DNA from: Metabacillus bambusae | GTDB lineage: Bacteria; Bacillota; Bacilli; Bacillales; Bacillaceae | Reading direction: 5' to 3' | DNA: 64,000 nucleotides | Assembly: GCF_017497975.1 (NCBI RefSeq) | Contig: NZ_JAGDEL010000002.1 | Coordinates: 186,001 to 250,000, forward strand | Shown: one piece after another, positions 1 to 7,736 of the stretch | Layout: each line of letters begins with the position of its first letter | Position numbering within the stretch: position 1 is the first letter of the stretch | Translations under genes and position numbers: made by a program | Notes under the pieces: model-generated | What the model was told of the DNA's origin: nothing | Seen by the model: the letters and a program-made list of their open reading frames with translations, nothing else | Database searches by the model: none

Positions 1-880
1 TGACAAGATGGAATTCCTCTGGACCGTCAACATCACCTTCATCCTTAGGGCCTGTTAAACCGGTAATATAACTAGTTAGTTTTTGCCCTACAGAGCTTCG
101 ACAAAGTAAACTAACAAGTATATCTAGCTCTTCCCACGTAGGAACAATTCGCTCCATTCCCATTACTGTAATTTGCGTTTTAGGTAAAGCGGTTACAAGA
201 CCGGCATTTCCTTCATTTGTCACAAGACTAATTGAACCTGATTCTGCGACAGCGAAATTACATCCTGTTATTCCTAAATCTGCGCTTAAAAATTCTTGAC
301 GGAGCTGTTCCCTTGCAAAAAGTGCAAGCTCTTCTGGAATTTCTGATTTATCATAGCCTCGTTTTTCTTTAAACGTGTCACGAATTTGTTCTTTATTTTT
401 ATGCAGTGCAGGTACGACAATATGTGATGGTGGATCATGATCATCAAGCTGGAGAATATATTCTCCTAAATCTGTTTCAATGACCTCACAGCCTGCTTTT
501 TCTAAAGCTGCATTTAAATTAATTTCCTCTGTTACCATTGACTTTGACTTTACGACTTTCTTTGCTTGCTTTTCTTTTGCTACCTTTGAAATATACTCAT
601 TTGCTTCTTCCTTTGTTGAAGCAAAAAATACGTGACCACCACGCTTTGTCACATTTTCACTAAGTTGTTCTAAATAATAATCTATATTTTCAAGCGTGTG
701 AGTTCTGATTTCCTCACCAAGTTTACGCCATTCTTCCCAATTACCTAGCTCTTCTACAGCTGCTAACCGTTTGCCTTGCATCCGCTCCTGAGCAGAAACA
801 ACAGCATTACGCATAAATGTATTTTGAACACCTTTATCTACTCGTTCAAAAAATTTATCTTCACCAATTTTCATTGCCAT
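1..880 (-). CDS. lutB: Lactate utilization iron-sulfur protein LutB (3' part outside window)
   Basis: About 293 N-terminal residues are visible; the C-terminal part with the expected 4Fe-4S cysteine clusters lies beyond base 1. The visible part is the LUD domain, starting [14 protein letters not shown] and containing [13 protein letters not shown] near residue 210. In B. subtilis LutABC oxidise L-lactate to pyruvate in the cytoplasm. The start at 880 is two bases after the lutA stop, and its ribosome-binding site GAGGTG lies inside the 3' end of lutA, so the two are probably translationally coupled. Family call is firm; lutC would be expected further left. Confidence 0.93.
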   Translation of the reverse strand, partial: MAMKIGEDKFFERVDKGVQNTFMRNAVVSAQERMQGKRLAAVEELGNWEEWRKLGEEIRTHTLENIDYYLEQLSENVTKRGGHVFFASTKEEANEYISKVAKEKQAKKVVKSKSMVTEEINLNAALEKAGCEVIETDLGEYILQLDDHDPPSHIVVPALHKNKEQIRDTFKEKRGYDKSEIPEELALFAREQLRQEFLSADLGITGCNFAVAESGSISLVTNEGNAGLVTALPKTQITVMGMERIVPTWEELDILVSLLCRSSVGQKLTSYITGLTGPKDEGDVDGPEEFHLV

Positions 881-882
881 GG

Positions 883-1605
883 TTATTTCACCTCACTATT
901 AAGTACTTCAGCAATATGCATAACCTTGATTGGTTTTCCTTTTCGGTTAATTCTTCCACCGATATTCATTAAACAACCACAATCAGCACCAATTAAAATG
1001 TCTGCTCCAGTTTCCTCAACATGCTGTACTTTTTCATCTACCATCTGTTCTGAAATTGGCACCATTTTCACAGAAAAAGTTCCACCAAATCCACAACAAT
1101 CTTGGCTATTCGGAAGTGGTTTAATCTCCAAGCCCTCTACATGATCTAAAAGCTTTCCTGGAGCATCCTTCACACCTAACAAACGTGTCATATGACAAGA
1201 TTTATGATAGGTAGCACATGCTGGTAAACTAGCATTCACGTTTTCTACCTTTAATACTTCAACAATAAACTGTGTTAATTCATAAGATTTACTTGCTAAT
1301 CTTTCTGCTTTTTCTTTCCAAGCAGGTTCATTTTCAAATAAATGACCATACTCACGAAGCATTGCAACACATGAACCAGATGGTCCAACTACATAATCTG
1401 AATCCTCAAAGGTTCGAATCATATGTTTTGCAACTTCCTTTGTTTCCTTATGATAACCACTATTATAAGCAGGCTGACCACAGCATGTTTGTTGTTCAGG
1501 AAAATCTACTTCACAGCCAAGTTTCTCTAATAGCTCTACTGTATGTTTACCAACGTTCGCATAAAAAACATCTGCCAAGCAAGTAATAAAAAGAGAGACC
1601 CTCAT
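883..1605 (-). CDS. lutA: Lactate utilization protein LutA, (Fe-S)-binding
   Basis: 240 residues made of two cysteine-rich (CCG-type) domains: the first has Cys9 and TCCGQP at residues 40-45, the second has SCHMTR near 137 and DCCGFGG near 168. These motifs typify heterodisulfide-reductase-like subunits, here the LutA component of the LutABC lactate dehydrogenase complex. The start is preceded by GGAGG at good spacing. It is the first gene of the operon, with lutB immediately behind. A predicted promoter and a perfect cre site lie about 170-220 bp upstream, so catabolite repression by CcpA is likely. Confidence 0.95.
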   Translation of the reverse strand: MRVSLFITCLADVFYANVGKHTVELLEKLGCEVDFPEQQTCCGQPAYNSGYHKETKEVAKHMIRTFEDSDYVVGPSGSCVAMLREYGHLFENEPAWKEKAERLASKSYELTQFIVEVLKVENVNASLPACATYHKSCHMTRLLGVKDAPGKLLDHVEGLEIKPLPNSQDCCGFGGTFSVKMVPISEQMVDEKVQHVEETGADILIGADCGCLMNIGGRINRKGKPIKVMHIAEVLNSEVK

Positions 1606-1775
1606 CTATTAACCTCCATTCAAAATGTACCAATTTCTTCTTAGCTATCTTTTAAATGATTATACTACTTTTCTTTTTGTTTTGATACCCGTTTTTGTTT
1701 GTTTTATCGTGAATATATTTGTTTACTTTGATTTTGATTTATCTTCATACTTCTCTAAGTTGAAGATCCGCAGTT

Positions 1776-1790
1776 AGATAACGCTTTCAA
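1776..1790 (-). promoter_or_regulatory. Predicted cre (CcpA) site upstream of lutA
   Basis: On the minus strand the 15 bases read TTGAAAGCGTTATCT and match the cre consensus WTGNAANCGNWNNCW at every fixed position. The site lies just downstream of the predicted -10 box, where bound CcpA would block transcription. Match seen directly; binding is inferred. Confidence 0.7.
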
Positions 1791-1795
1791 TTAAC

Positions 1796-1823
1796 TGTAT
1801 AGGGTAGTTAAAAATGCAGTAAA
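1796..1823 (-). promoter_or_regulatory. Predicted sigma-A promoter of lutAB
   Basis: Minus-strand TTTACT (1818-1823), 16-base spacer, TATACA (1796-1801). Placed directly upstream of the cre site, leaving a leader of roughly 180 bases before lutA. Confidence 0.5.
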
Positions 1824-1943
1824 CAATGAATTGGGGAGTAATTGTGTTTGAACGAAATAAGAGCAAACTAATAACATGTGAAATAGAAATCCTACGGAGT
1901 GTTCATTTACAATTCCCAATTTCCACTAAGAAGCATAATGATT

Positions 1944-1965
1944 GAGGCTGACTTTTGTCAGCCTC
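1944..1965. terminator. Hairpin with GAGGCTGAC stem
   Basis: Perfect 9-bp stem GAGGCTGAC/GTCAGCCTC with a TTTT loop, just beyond the stop codon of the minus-strand permease. The U-tract is poor. The same stem sequence recurs in other terminators of this window. Confidence 0.5.
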
Positions 1966-1989
1966 CTAGTTTATAGGTATTCGTTCTTG

Positions 1990-3270
1990 TTACTCTACAA
2001 CCTTCTTCCAATTTATCATTTTTTCCAAACAGACAGACAATAGAACACCCATAATAAATCCATTCCCGATTAATGGTTGGAGATAAATCGGCAAACTTGT
2101 AAATATCTCGCTGTCTAATGTCATAATACAAACTCCTACTAATACTGGTATAGCAAGCCTGTATATTGTTTTAGATGTAAAGGTATAGCCATTTAAGCTT
2201 TTTAAAGAAGTTCCGAATAATTGAATATAGGCAACAAACAATACTGCATTCCCTACAGTAATTGGAAGTGTAGCCAGTAGAGAACCTAGCGCAGGAATAA
2301 TTCCAAGAAGAATCATTAGCGCACCCCCGATTAAAAAGGGTTTCTTTTTAACCATTTTCGTACTCTCCAAAAATCCAATCGATGAAGCATATGGAGAATA
2401 GGAGATTAGCCCGAATACAGGAGCAAGTGCTGCATATAATCCAGTTAATAAATAAGAGTTTCTGTACCTCTGTTTAGTAGGTTGTTCATAATAGAGTTTC
2501 GCTGTTGCTTCAACAGAAGTTGCTGTATTACTTAAGTTAACCAAGCACCCCAGAAAGGTAATCGCGATAATTTCTATTTCCAGATTGGGCTGTCCAAGAG
2601 GAAATAATGTAAGCGAAGCAGTCCTACTTATATTCGGAACTTCTGCAGAAAATAATAATGAATATCCTAACCATCCTACTATCATTCCTATTAAAATAGA
2701 AAAATTCCCGACACCTTTATTTCCTACTAAATTTAGCAAGCTCACAAAGATGACGATTCCTATTGAAAACAGAGTAATAGGTAAATCTAGTTTTCCATCT
2801 TCATTTATTTTTAACATTCCCTTAAAAAATATCATGATCAGTTGAAAGGTAAGTAAAAATAAATAAACACTCATAACCATAGGTGTAATGAGCTTATGTA
2901 AAAGCCAATATAAACGAAAGACAGATATGATGATTGTAAAAATACCTGCTACCATCATACCTGTAGCAATTCCTCCACCAATTGTCATCAAGCTCATTCC
3001 TAGTACTGAAGCTGAAAAACACAAATTAAGAACAAGTCCCCAAATGACACCGGAAGGACCCTCCATGATTGGATATCGATGCCCAATTATCCCTTGGAGC
3101 ATACAAGCAACTCCCGTAAAAATAAAAGAGCTCCGTTGGATTGTCGCCACTTCATATGAAGGTAATTCAAATGCAACACCAATAGAGATTGGGACCACAA
3201 CAACATTAGCAAAAATAAAAAACAACCACTGCAGTGAACCAAACGTAGTTGTTAAAGACTTTTTAAACAT
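1990..3270 (-). CDS. NCS2-family purine/pyrimidine (uracil/xanthine) permease
   Basis: 426 residues, almost entirely hydrophobic, with about 12-14 membrane segments. The sequence (EGPSGVIWG near residue 70, GNKGVGNFSI near 183, NLSNTATSVEA near 246) resembles the YwdJ-type uracil/xanthine transporter branch of NCS2. It would import a nucleobase across the cytoplasmic membrane with a cation; the exact substrate cannot be read from sequence. A ribosome-binding site AGGAGG precedes the start at slightly long spacing. It stands alone, with no purine-catabolism genes beside it. Confidence 0.8.
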   Translation of the reverse strand: MFKKSLTTTFGSLQWLFFIFANVVVVPISIGVAFELPSYEVATIQRSSFIFTGVACMLQGIIGHRYPIMEGPSGVIWGLVLNLCFSASVLGMSLMTIGGGIATGMMVAGIFTIIISVFRLYWLLHKLITPMVMSVYLFLLTFQLIMIFFKGMLKINEDGKLDLPITLFSIGIVIFVSLLNLVGNKGVGNFSILIGMIVGWLGYSLLFSAEVPNISRTASLTLFPLGQPNLEIEIIAITFLGCLVNLSNTATSVEATAKLYYEQPTKQRYRNSYLLTGLYAALAPVFGLISYSPYASSIGFLESTKMVKKKPFLIGGALMILLGIIPALGSLLATLPITVGNAVLFVAYIQLFGTSLKSLNGYTFTSKTIYRLAIPVLVGVCIMTLDSEIFTSLPIYLQPLIGNGFIMGVLLSVCLEKMINWKKVVE

Positions 3271-3553
3271 TTTTCTTCTTTTCCTCCTAAATCTTTTATC
3301 TCTTATATTATGAAAATGTTATTTGCATATAGATAGGAATTATTATGTAATGACTTCTGAAAACAACTAGAAAAAGCTTTATTCTTTCCTAAATAGTTAT
3401 GTCATCTTTTCTAATATTATCTTAAAAAAATCTTTTTCACAAAGCTATAAATAGATCATTACCTTTCACAGTTGTTTTGGTTTATTTTATACAGATCAGA
3501 ACACCCATTAACAAAATTGTCACATTCTTCCTAAAAAATCCATCGAATACCTG

Positions 3554-3582
3554 TTGACGCTTTATTCAAAATATCTTATGAT
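3554..3582 (+). promoter_or_regulatory. Predicted sigma-A promoter of the riboswitch operon
   Basis: TTGACG (3554-3559), 17-base spacer, TATGAT (3577-3582), about 25 bases before the riboswitch aptamer. Confidence 0.65.
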
Positions 3583-3602
3583 TAACTCAAATAATAAATC
3601 GT

Positions 3603-3723
3603 ATCTCCTAAAGGGGAGTAGCTTTAACAACAAAGTCGTCATTACGGAGTTTTCCCACTCTCGGCTTTGTTGGCAACGTAATGTTGTTAGCAAGACCTTT
3701 ACTATTCGGTAAAGGTCTTTATT
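3603..3723 (+). promoter_or_regulatory. yybP-ykoY (Mn2+-sensing) riboswitch with its terminator
   Basis: Conserved blocks of the yybP-ykoY family are present in order: AAAGGGGAGTAGC (3611-3623), a variable internal hairpin, then AGCAAGACCTTTAC (3689-3702). The last block also forms the 5' arm of a terminator, GACCTTTAC...GTAAAGGTC (3694-3717) followed by T-rich sequence. The 5' segment TAAAGG can pair with CCTTTA of that arm, so aptamer P1 and the terminator are mutually exclusive. In the family Mn2+ binding turns expression on. Downstream lie small genes rather than an obvious Mn2+ exporter. Confidence 0.87.
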
Positions 3724-3732
3724 TGTTTTCTA

Positions 3733-3765
3733 AAACCTTTACCAATGATGGTAAAGGTTTTTTAT
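3733..3765 (+). terminator. Second tandem terminator after the riboswitch
   Basis: AAACCTTTACC loop GGTAAAGGTTT followed by a T-run. Its stem repeats the sequence of the riboswitch terminator, so it looks like a duplicated expression platform. It can serve as back-up attenuation before the first small ORF. Confidence 0.75.
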
Positions 3766-3808
3766 TATCCCTTTTCCTACTAGGGGAACGATAAAAGGAG
3801 CTTTCAAA

Positions 3809-3931
3809 ATGAAAAAAGTGTCTTTCATAGAGCTAATGAAAAGAAACAAAGAGGAACTTCTCAAAGATAAAAATCAACTTGAAAAAATTGAAAAACGAAT
3901 CGACCAAAAATATATTAAACAAAGCAAATAA
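3809..3931 (+). CDS. 40-residue FbpA/FbpB-like small basic protein
   Basis: A 40-residue basic, helical protein (MKKVSFIELMKRNKEELLKD at the N-terminus, then KNQLEKIEKRIDQKYIKQSK). The pattern of an ELxxxNKEELLKDxxxLEKIEKRID helix resembles the Fur-regulated basic proteins FbpA/FbpB of Bacillus, which in B. subtilis act with the iron-sparing sRNA FsrA. AAAGGAG lies at correct spacing before the ATG. Unlike fbpB it sits behind a manganese-type riboswitch and I see no clear Fur box. It is followed after 17 bases by a Spo0M-like gene. Family assignment is from memory of the motif only. Confidence 0.6.
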   Translation: MKKVSFIELMKRNKEELLKDKNQLEKIEKRIDQKYIKQSK

Positions 3932-3948
3932 AACGAGGAGGAATATGA

Positions 3949-4335
3949 ATGTTACTAAGAAAATATATGTCTCTTTTAGGCGTAGGTTCTGCGATCATTG
4001 ATCTTATTTTACCAAAGGAATCATATCGTAGAGGTGAACTAATTAACGGACATTTTTATATAAAAGGTGGAACAATTGAACAACAACTAAAAAGAATTGA
4101 ATGTGATTTAGTCATGCTTGATCAATCGACTGGACAGGAAAAGGTCATTGATACAGCAACCGTTTTGTCTTCTAAACTGATTAACTCGGAAGAAGACAAT
4201 CAAGTTTCATTTACTTTTAAGTTACCTGAAACGATTCCAACTTCATCAGAAAGAATATCTTACCGCTTTAAAACGAGATTAACCTTTAATCAAGGTGTTG
4301 AAAGTAAAGACCAGGATATCATTCAAGTAATCTAA
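3949..4335 (+). CDS. Spo0M-like (arrestin-fold) protein, short form
   Basis: 128 residues resembling the N-terminal half of the sporulation-control protein Spo0M: a conserved N-terminal LGVGSAIIDLIL, YRRGELINGHFYIKGG near residue 25-40, then alternating beta-strand segments ending SKDQDIIQV. Full-length Spo0M is about twice this length, so this is a single-domain version. The start has GAGGAGG eight bases upstream. It lies in the riboswitch-controlled run of small genes, which suggests response to manganese. A role in sporulation is inferred from family only. Confidence 0.7.
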   Translation: MLLRKYMSLLGVGSAIIDLILPKESYRRGELINGHFYIKGGTIEQQLKRIECDLVMLDQSTGQEKVIDTATVLSSKLINSEEDNQVSFTFKLPETIPTSSERISYRFKTRLTFNQGVESKDQDIIQVI

Positions 4336-4487
4336 GAAAATAGGCAATTGAAAGGAAAGGAAGATACACAATGTAAAATCGACTTCTCATGAATGAACTT
4401 AACTTATCGGAGATTGCTGCGCAGATAAAAACCCTGCTAGTTAATCCGGTATAAAAAAGATTTTATTTTAAGGAGAAACGATTTTAA

Positions 4488-4646
4488 TTGTCATTTACGT
4501 TAATACGTAATCTATTTTTGGGTATTGTATTAGTAACAATTATTGAAACAAGTTTCATTGCATCTGTAACATTAGAAACGAAAAACCCTCCTAGATTTCA
4601 TAATAGTATAGTATCAACCATTCAAAGCTATTCGATTAGACCATAA
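4488..4646 (+). CDS. Small predicted membrane protein, 52 residues
   Basis: An ORF starting TTG with AAGGAG about 11 bases upstream. It codes for an N-terminal basic segment, one predicted membrane helix (LIRNLFLGIVLVTIIETSF) and a polar tail. It ends 14 bases before the next gene, consistent with an operon. I do not recognise a family. The weak start codon and long spacing leave doubt about its translation. Confidence 0.4.
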   Translation: MSFTLIRNLFLGIVLVTIIETSFIASVTLETKNPPRFHNSIVSTIQSYSIRP

Positions 4647-4660
4647 AAGGGGCGATTCGT

Positions 4661-4936
4661 TTGTTCAAGTATTTTAAAAGAATCAAATTTATCCTTAAGT
4701 TTTGGAAGTTTATCCCATTTTTGAAAGAATTCTTTATTTCAAAAGAGGTTGAGGTACAAAAAAAGGCAATTGGAGTATTATTAATACTGACTTATGCGTT
4801 TTTTCCCTTTGATTTAATTCCAGATTTTTTATCACTTATCGGAGTTGTCGACGATGTTGTGATTGCTACATTTGTTTTGGAGAGAATGATTAAGATGGCT
4901 CCAGAGTCTCTTAGGGATAAATATAAGCTTAACTAA
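4661..4936 (+). CDS. DUF1232 (YkvA-type) membrane protein
   Basis: 91 residues with the DUF1232 signature LILTYAFFPFDLIPDFLSLIGVVDD at about 41-66 (the P-x-DLIPDxxP-like turn followed by the G-x-xDD motif). The family is widespread and of unknown function. Start is TTG with AGGGG eight bases upstream. It is the last member of the small-gene run behind the Mn2+-type riboswitch, and a terminator follows at 5000-5041. Confidence 0.82.
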   Translation: MFKYFKRIKFILKFWKFIPFLKEFFISKEVEVQKKAIGVLLILTYAFFPFDLIPDFLSLIGVVDDVVIATFVLERMIKMAPESLRDKYKLN

Positions 4937-4999
4937 ACGCATCTGAACAATTTAAATAATAAAAGAGATTGTTTATTTTATAACATATCTTTTTGCACA

Positions 5000-5041
5000 G
5001 CTTGTAGAAATTACAATTTTTCTTTACAAGCCTTTTTTTAG
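5000..5041 (+). terminator. Terminator of the riboswitch operon
   Basis: Stem based on CTTGTAGAAA / TTTACAAG followed by seven T. The rest of the 317-base gap to the next gene shows only AT-rich sequence. Confidence 0.7.
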
Positions 5042-5253
5042 TTTTATAAATAATAAAAGTTTTTTAATAAATCCTTTTTCTCCTCCCTATGTTGTCTTGG
5101 TTTTACTCTTTGAAAATAAATAGCAAATGTTCGTAAGTTGCAATAAAAATATTACTTAAATTGGTATTCCATGAAACTTTTTGTAAATTAGTACGTATAT
5201 GGTATTCGTAGGTTATAGGGTACTTTATATAAGATTTTGGAGGATTATAAAAT

Positions 5254-5730
5254 ATGGTTGAATGGCTTCAACAAACAGATGGTATATGGCAATATTTTAT
5301 ATTATTTTTGCTCGCGTTAGCACCTTTATTAGATGTATTTCTTGTTGTCCCCCTTGGAATAGCATTGGGATTACAACCTGTTGCAGTAGGGATAATTGGA
5401 TTTGCAGGGAACTTTTTAATGGTATTGATTTTCGGACTCTTTTTTAAACAGTTCTCGAAGTGGAGAGAGAAAAGAAGACAAAAGAAGGGGATTACTGCAC
5501 CTTCAAAAAGGGAAACAAGAGCAAGAAGAATATGGGAACGATATGGGCTTCCAGGGCTTGCATTACTTGCCCCTGGTCTAGTTGGCGCAGATTTAGCTGC
5601 GTTATTGGCACTCACTTTTGGATCTTCTCGTTCCCGTGTTATCACTTGGATGGCAGTTAGTCTTGCTGTATGGACAATCGCATTGACAATTGGCTCAGTA
5701 TATGGATTTGGATACATGGATTTGATATAA
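5254..5730 (+). CDS. Small multidrug export-type protein (PF06695 family)
   Basis: 158 residues with four to five hydrophobic segments: about 14-35, 42-64, then a basic loop KWREKRRQKKG (70-80) and two further segments at about 104-125 and 130-152. The motif YGLPGLALLAPGLVGADLAA near 100-120 typifies the small multidrug-export protein family. Function is not established for most members. GGAGG is well placed before the ATG. Monocistronic, with its own terminator. Confidence 0.75.
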   Translation: MVEWLQQTDGIWQYFILFLLALAPLLDVFLVVPLGIALGLQPVAVGIIGFAGNFLMVLIFGLFFKQFSKWREKRRQKKGITAPSKRETRARRIWERYGLPGLALLAPGLVGADLAALLALTFGSSRSRVITWMAVSLAVWTIALTIGSVYGFGYMDLI

Positions 5731-5756
5731 GACTTTTAATGATCCGATTAATCAAG

Positions 5757-5793
5757 GGCTTGTAGAATTAGGAGCATTTCTACAAGCTCTTTA
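5757..5793 (+). terminator. Terminator
   Basis: GGGCTTGTAGAA...TTTCTACAAGCTC hairpin followed by a short T stretch. The stem shares the CTTGTAGAAA core with the terminator at 5000-5041. Confidence 0.7.
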
Positions 5794-5906
5794 AACAGTA
5801 ATTCCACATAAAGAAGCTTATTTTCCTGTTTGTTTGTCTGGAGATGACTTTGTTTGAACTCTTCCTCTATCTTTTTCCTTATTGTCAAGCATAGAAGTAA
5901 TAGGTA

Positions 5907-7163
5907 TTATGCAAGGCTTGCTAAAGCTTGTATTCCTGTTAAGATTATCCCTATAATAAAACCACAAACCGCTCCGTTAACACGAATCCATTGTAGGTCT
6001 TTACCAATATTATTTTCCATCATATCAATCAAAACATCAGTATCTAATTTATCTAAATTCTCTTGGACAAGATTGCCTATCTTCGAGTGATTATGTTCAA
6101 TAAGAACTGCTATTTGTTTTTGTATCCATTTATCGATGGTTGTGTTTTTTTCTTTTAGGTTGTCTAGTAGGTGATTAATCAGTGGAATAAGATAAGTATC
6201 TATAAAAATTTCATCTCCTACTAAATCTAATGCATTTTGTTGAATTTGTCGTAGACTTTCCGTTATTTTTTGATCAGGTTCCCAATTCGCAAGAAGCTGA
6301 TTTTTCCATTTTTCAACGCTATCTAGCAGCTCACTGTTATCGTTAATAACTTGTATTTCGTTCCGGATATATAAGATTAAAGCTTCTCTATTCGGTTCTT
6401 CCTCATGTTTCAAACTTTTTATAACACTTAACAAAAGGTTTTTAATTATATTCCCTAGTTTTTCCTCATCAAGTAGATTCTGAATTGATTTCAGGGCAAA
6501 CTGAAGAATACCATCTAATTCAATCTTGTTTAGTACATTCATAGAAATAGTTCCTAGTCTGTGACTGGTTTGTTCTTTACTTAACCATGTCTCAGCTTTT
6601 TTCAAAATATAATCCAAAGCCTTCCTATCAAACTGCTCTTTAATTAGCTGTGAACTTACTATTTGAATAAATCTGCTAATTTCAATGTTAGAAAGGGCGG
6701 ATTCTATTTGTTTTTTAACGAAAGGTGTCATTTTTTCAACTTCAATATAACGAATCATTTGCTTGATTAGCTCAATAAGGCCTTTTTTAAAAGCATCAGT
6801 TTGTATCTCTTTTACTAAAACCACCATTAGCTTTTCTGTAAAGTGGATTTTTTTTACTTTTTCTTGGATACTTTCTTTAGAAAGCCAGTCATTTTTCAGC
6901 AAAGTAACAAGTGCATCTGTCATTCTTTTTCGATTATTGGGCAATAAAGCCGTATGTGGGATTCGTAATCCAAGTGGATGACGGAATAGTGCAGTAACTG
7001 CAAACCAATCAGCTAATCCACCAACTAGACCCGCCTCAAATCCCCCTTGTAATAAATCTATCCAAAACGAGCCTTGAAAAGGGATAGTTGCAGTAAAACC
7101 TACTCCCATTATTATTAGTGAATACCTAGCAATCTTTTTTGACTCTTTTGTTTTTGTAGACAT
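5907..7163 (-). CDS. DUF445 family membrane protein
   Basis: 418 residues. An N-terminal membrane segment (about 12-32) precedes GGLADWFAVTALFRHPLGLRIPHTALLPNN at about 47-76, the hallmark of DUF445 (YjiN/YheB type). A long amphipathic helical region follows, and a C-terminal membrane helix (about 395-415). Function unknown; members sit in the cytoplasmic membrane with a large helical domain. No operon partners. Start ATG with a modest ribosome-binding site (GAGGGAAT). Confidence 0.88.
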   Translation of the reverse strand: MSTKTKESKKIARYSLIIMGVGFTATIPFQGSFWIDLLQGGFEAGLVGGLADWFAVTALFRHPLGLRIPHTALLPNNRKRMTDALVTLLKNDWLSKESIQEKVKKIHFTEKLMVVLVKEIQTDAFKKGLIELIKQMIRYIEVEKMTPFVKKQIESALSNIEISRFIQIVSSQLIKEQFDRKALDYILKKAETWLSKEQTSHRLGTISMNVLNKIELDGILQFALKSIQNLLDEEKLGNIIKNLLLSVIKSLKHEEEPNREALILYIRNEIQVINDNSELLDSVEKWKNQLLANWEPDQKITESLRQIQQNALDLVGDEIFIDTYLIPLINHLLDNLKEKNTTIDKWIQKQIAVLIEHNHSKIGNLVQENLDKLDTDVLIDMMENNIGKDLQWIRVNGAVCGFIIGIILTGIQALASLA

Positions 7164-7423
7164 CGTATTCCCTCATTCTTATAAGAAATAATTACAAAAC
7201 TAAATACTAACATATGTTAATATTTTAACTCAATTTCACCTAATAAGAAGTATTGAAGCATTATTATATTATTTAGATAAAAAGAGCAGCAACTATTTAC
7301 TCACCAACCATTAAAACAAACGAATATACACGAAGTAAAGCATTAAATTGCATTTTTGAATTTCCCCTTTATAGCATCATAACCAGGTGGAAGGTTTATA
7401 AAATAATTAGTTAAAAAATTTAG

Positions 7424-7456
7424 AAAAACCCTCTTCGTTTAAGAAGAGGATTTTTG
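7424..7456. terminator. Bidirectional terminator-like hairpin
   Basis: CCTCTTC/GAAGAGG stem flanked by A-run and T-run. No intact gene ends here; it may be the surviving terminator of a decayed gene on its right. Confidence 0.6.
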
Positions 7457-7660
7457 TTCTTTTAGAATTTGACGTGTTTTAACATAGGCATAAACTCACC
7501 CGCTATCCCGAGATTAGCCATGAAATGCCTGTTGCCTTGTATTTGGCATCTTGGTTTTTCTTGACATAAACAGAAATTCTTCCTCATTTAAGCTGCTTGT
7601 TTCAGCATCCAAGAACTTTTATGTACGTTAAGGTCATTCATCATTTTTGACAGGCAGAAA
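7457..7660 (-). other. Gap with a possible gene remnant
   Basis: Between the hairpin and the symporter terminator one minus-strand frame reads about 33 residues ending in a stop (LNEEEFLFMSRKTKMPNTRQ inside) without a start. A second overlapping frame gives MMNDLNVHKSSWMLKQAA. This looks like the end of a decayed gene, possibly a transposase, but I cannot identify it. Nothing else is visible in the 570-base gap. Confidence 0.25.
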
Positions 7661-7726
7661 AAGGCTGAATCAAAAAAAGGGCCTGCCCCCACTAGTGTGG
7701 GGGTCAGAACCTTTTGAGTCAGCCTC
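7661..7726 (-). terminator. Long-stem terminator of the symporter
   Basis: Minus-strand GAGGCTGACTCAAAAGGTTC ... CTTTTTTTGATTCAGCC with an inner CCCCCACACTAGTGGGGG stem and a terminal T-run, directly behind the gene at 7737. Shares its base with the terminators near 26930 and 57820. Confidence 0.8.
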
Positions 7727-7736
7727 TTATTAAACC

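Noticed and set aside
4389-4454. 21-residue ORF MNELNLSEIAAQIKTLLVNP after the Spo0M-like gene
   Set aside because: No ribosome-binding site and very short; may be a remnant, so not listed as a gene.
5268-5717. 149-residue minus-strand ORF opposite the small multidrug-type gene
   Set aside because: Mirror frame of a recognised membrane protein, no ribosome-binding site.
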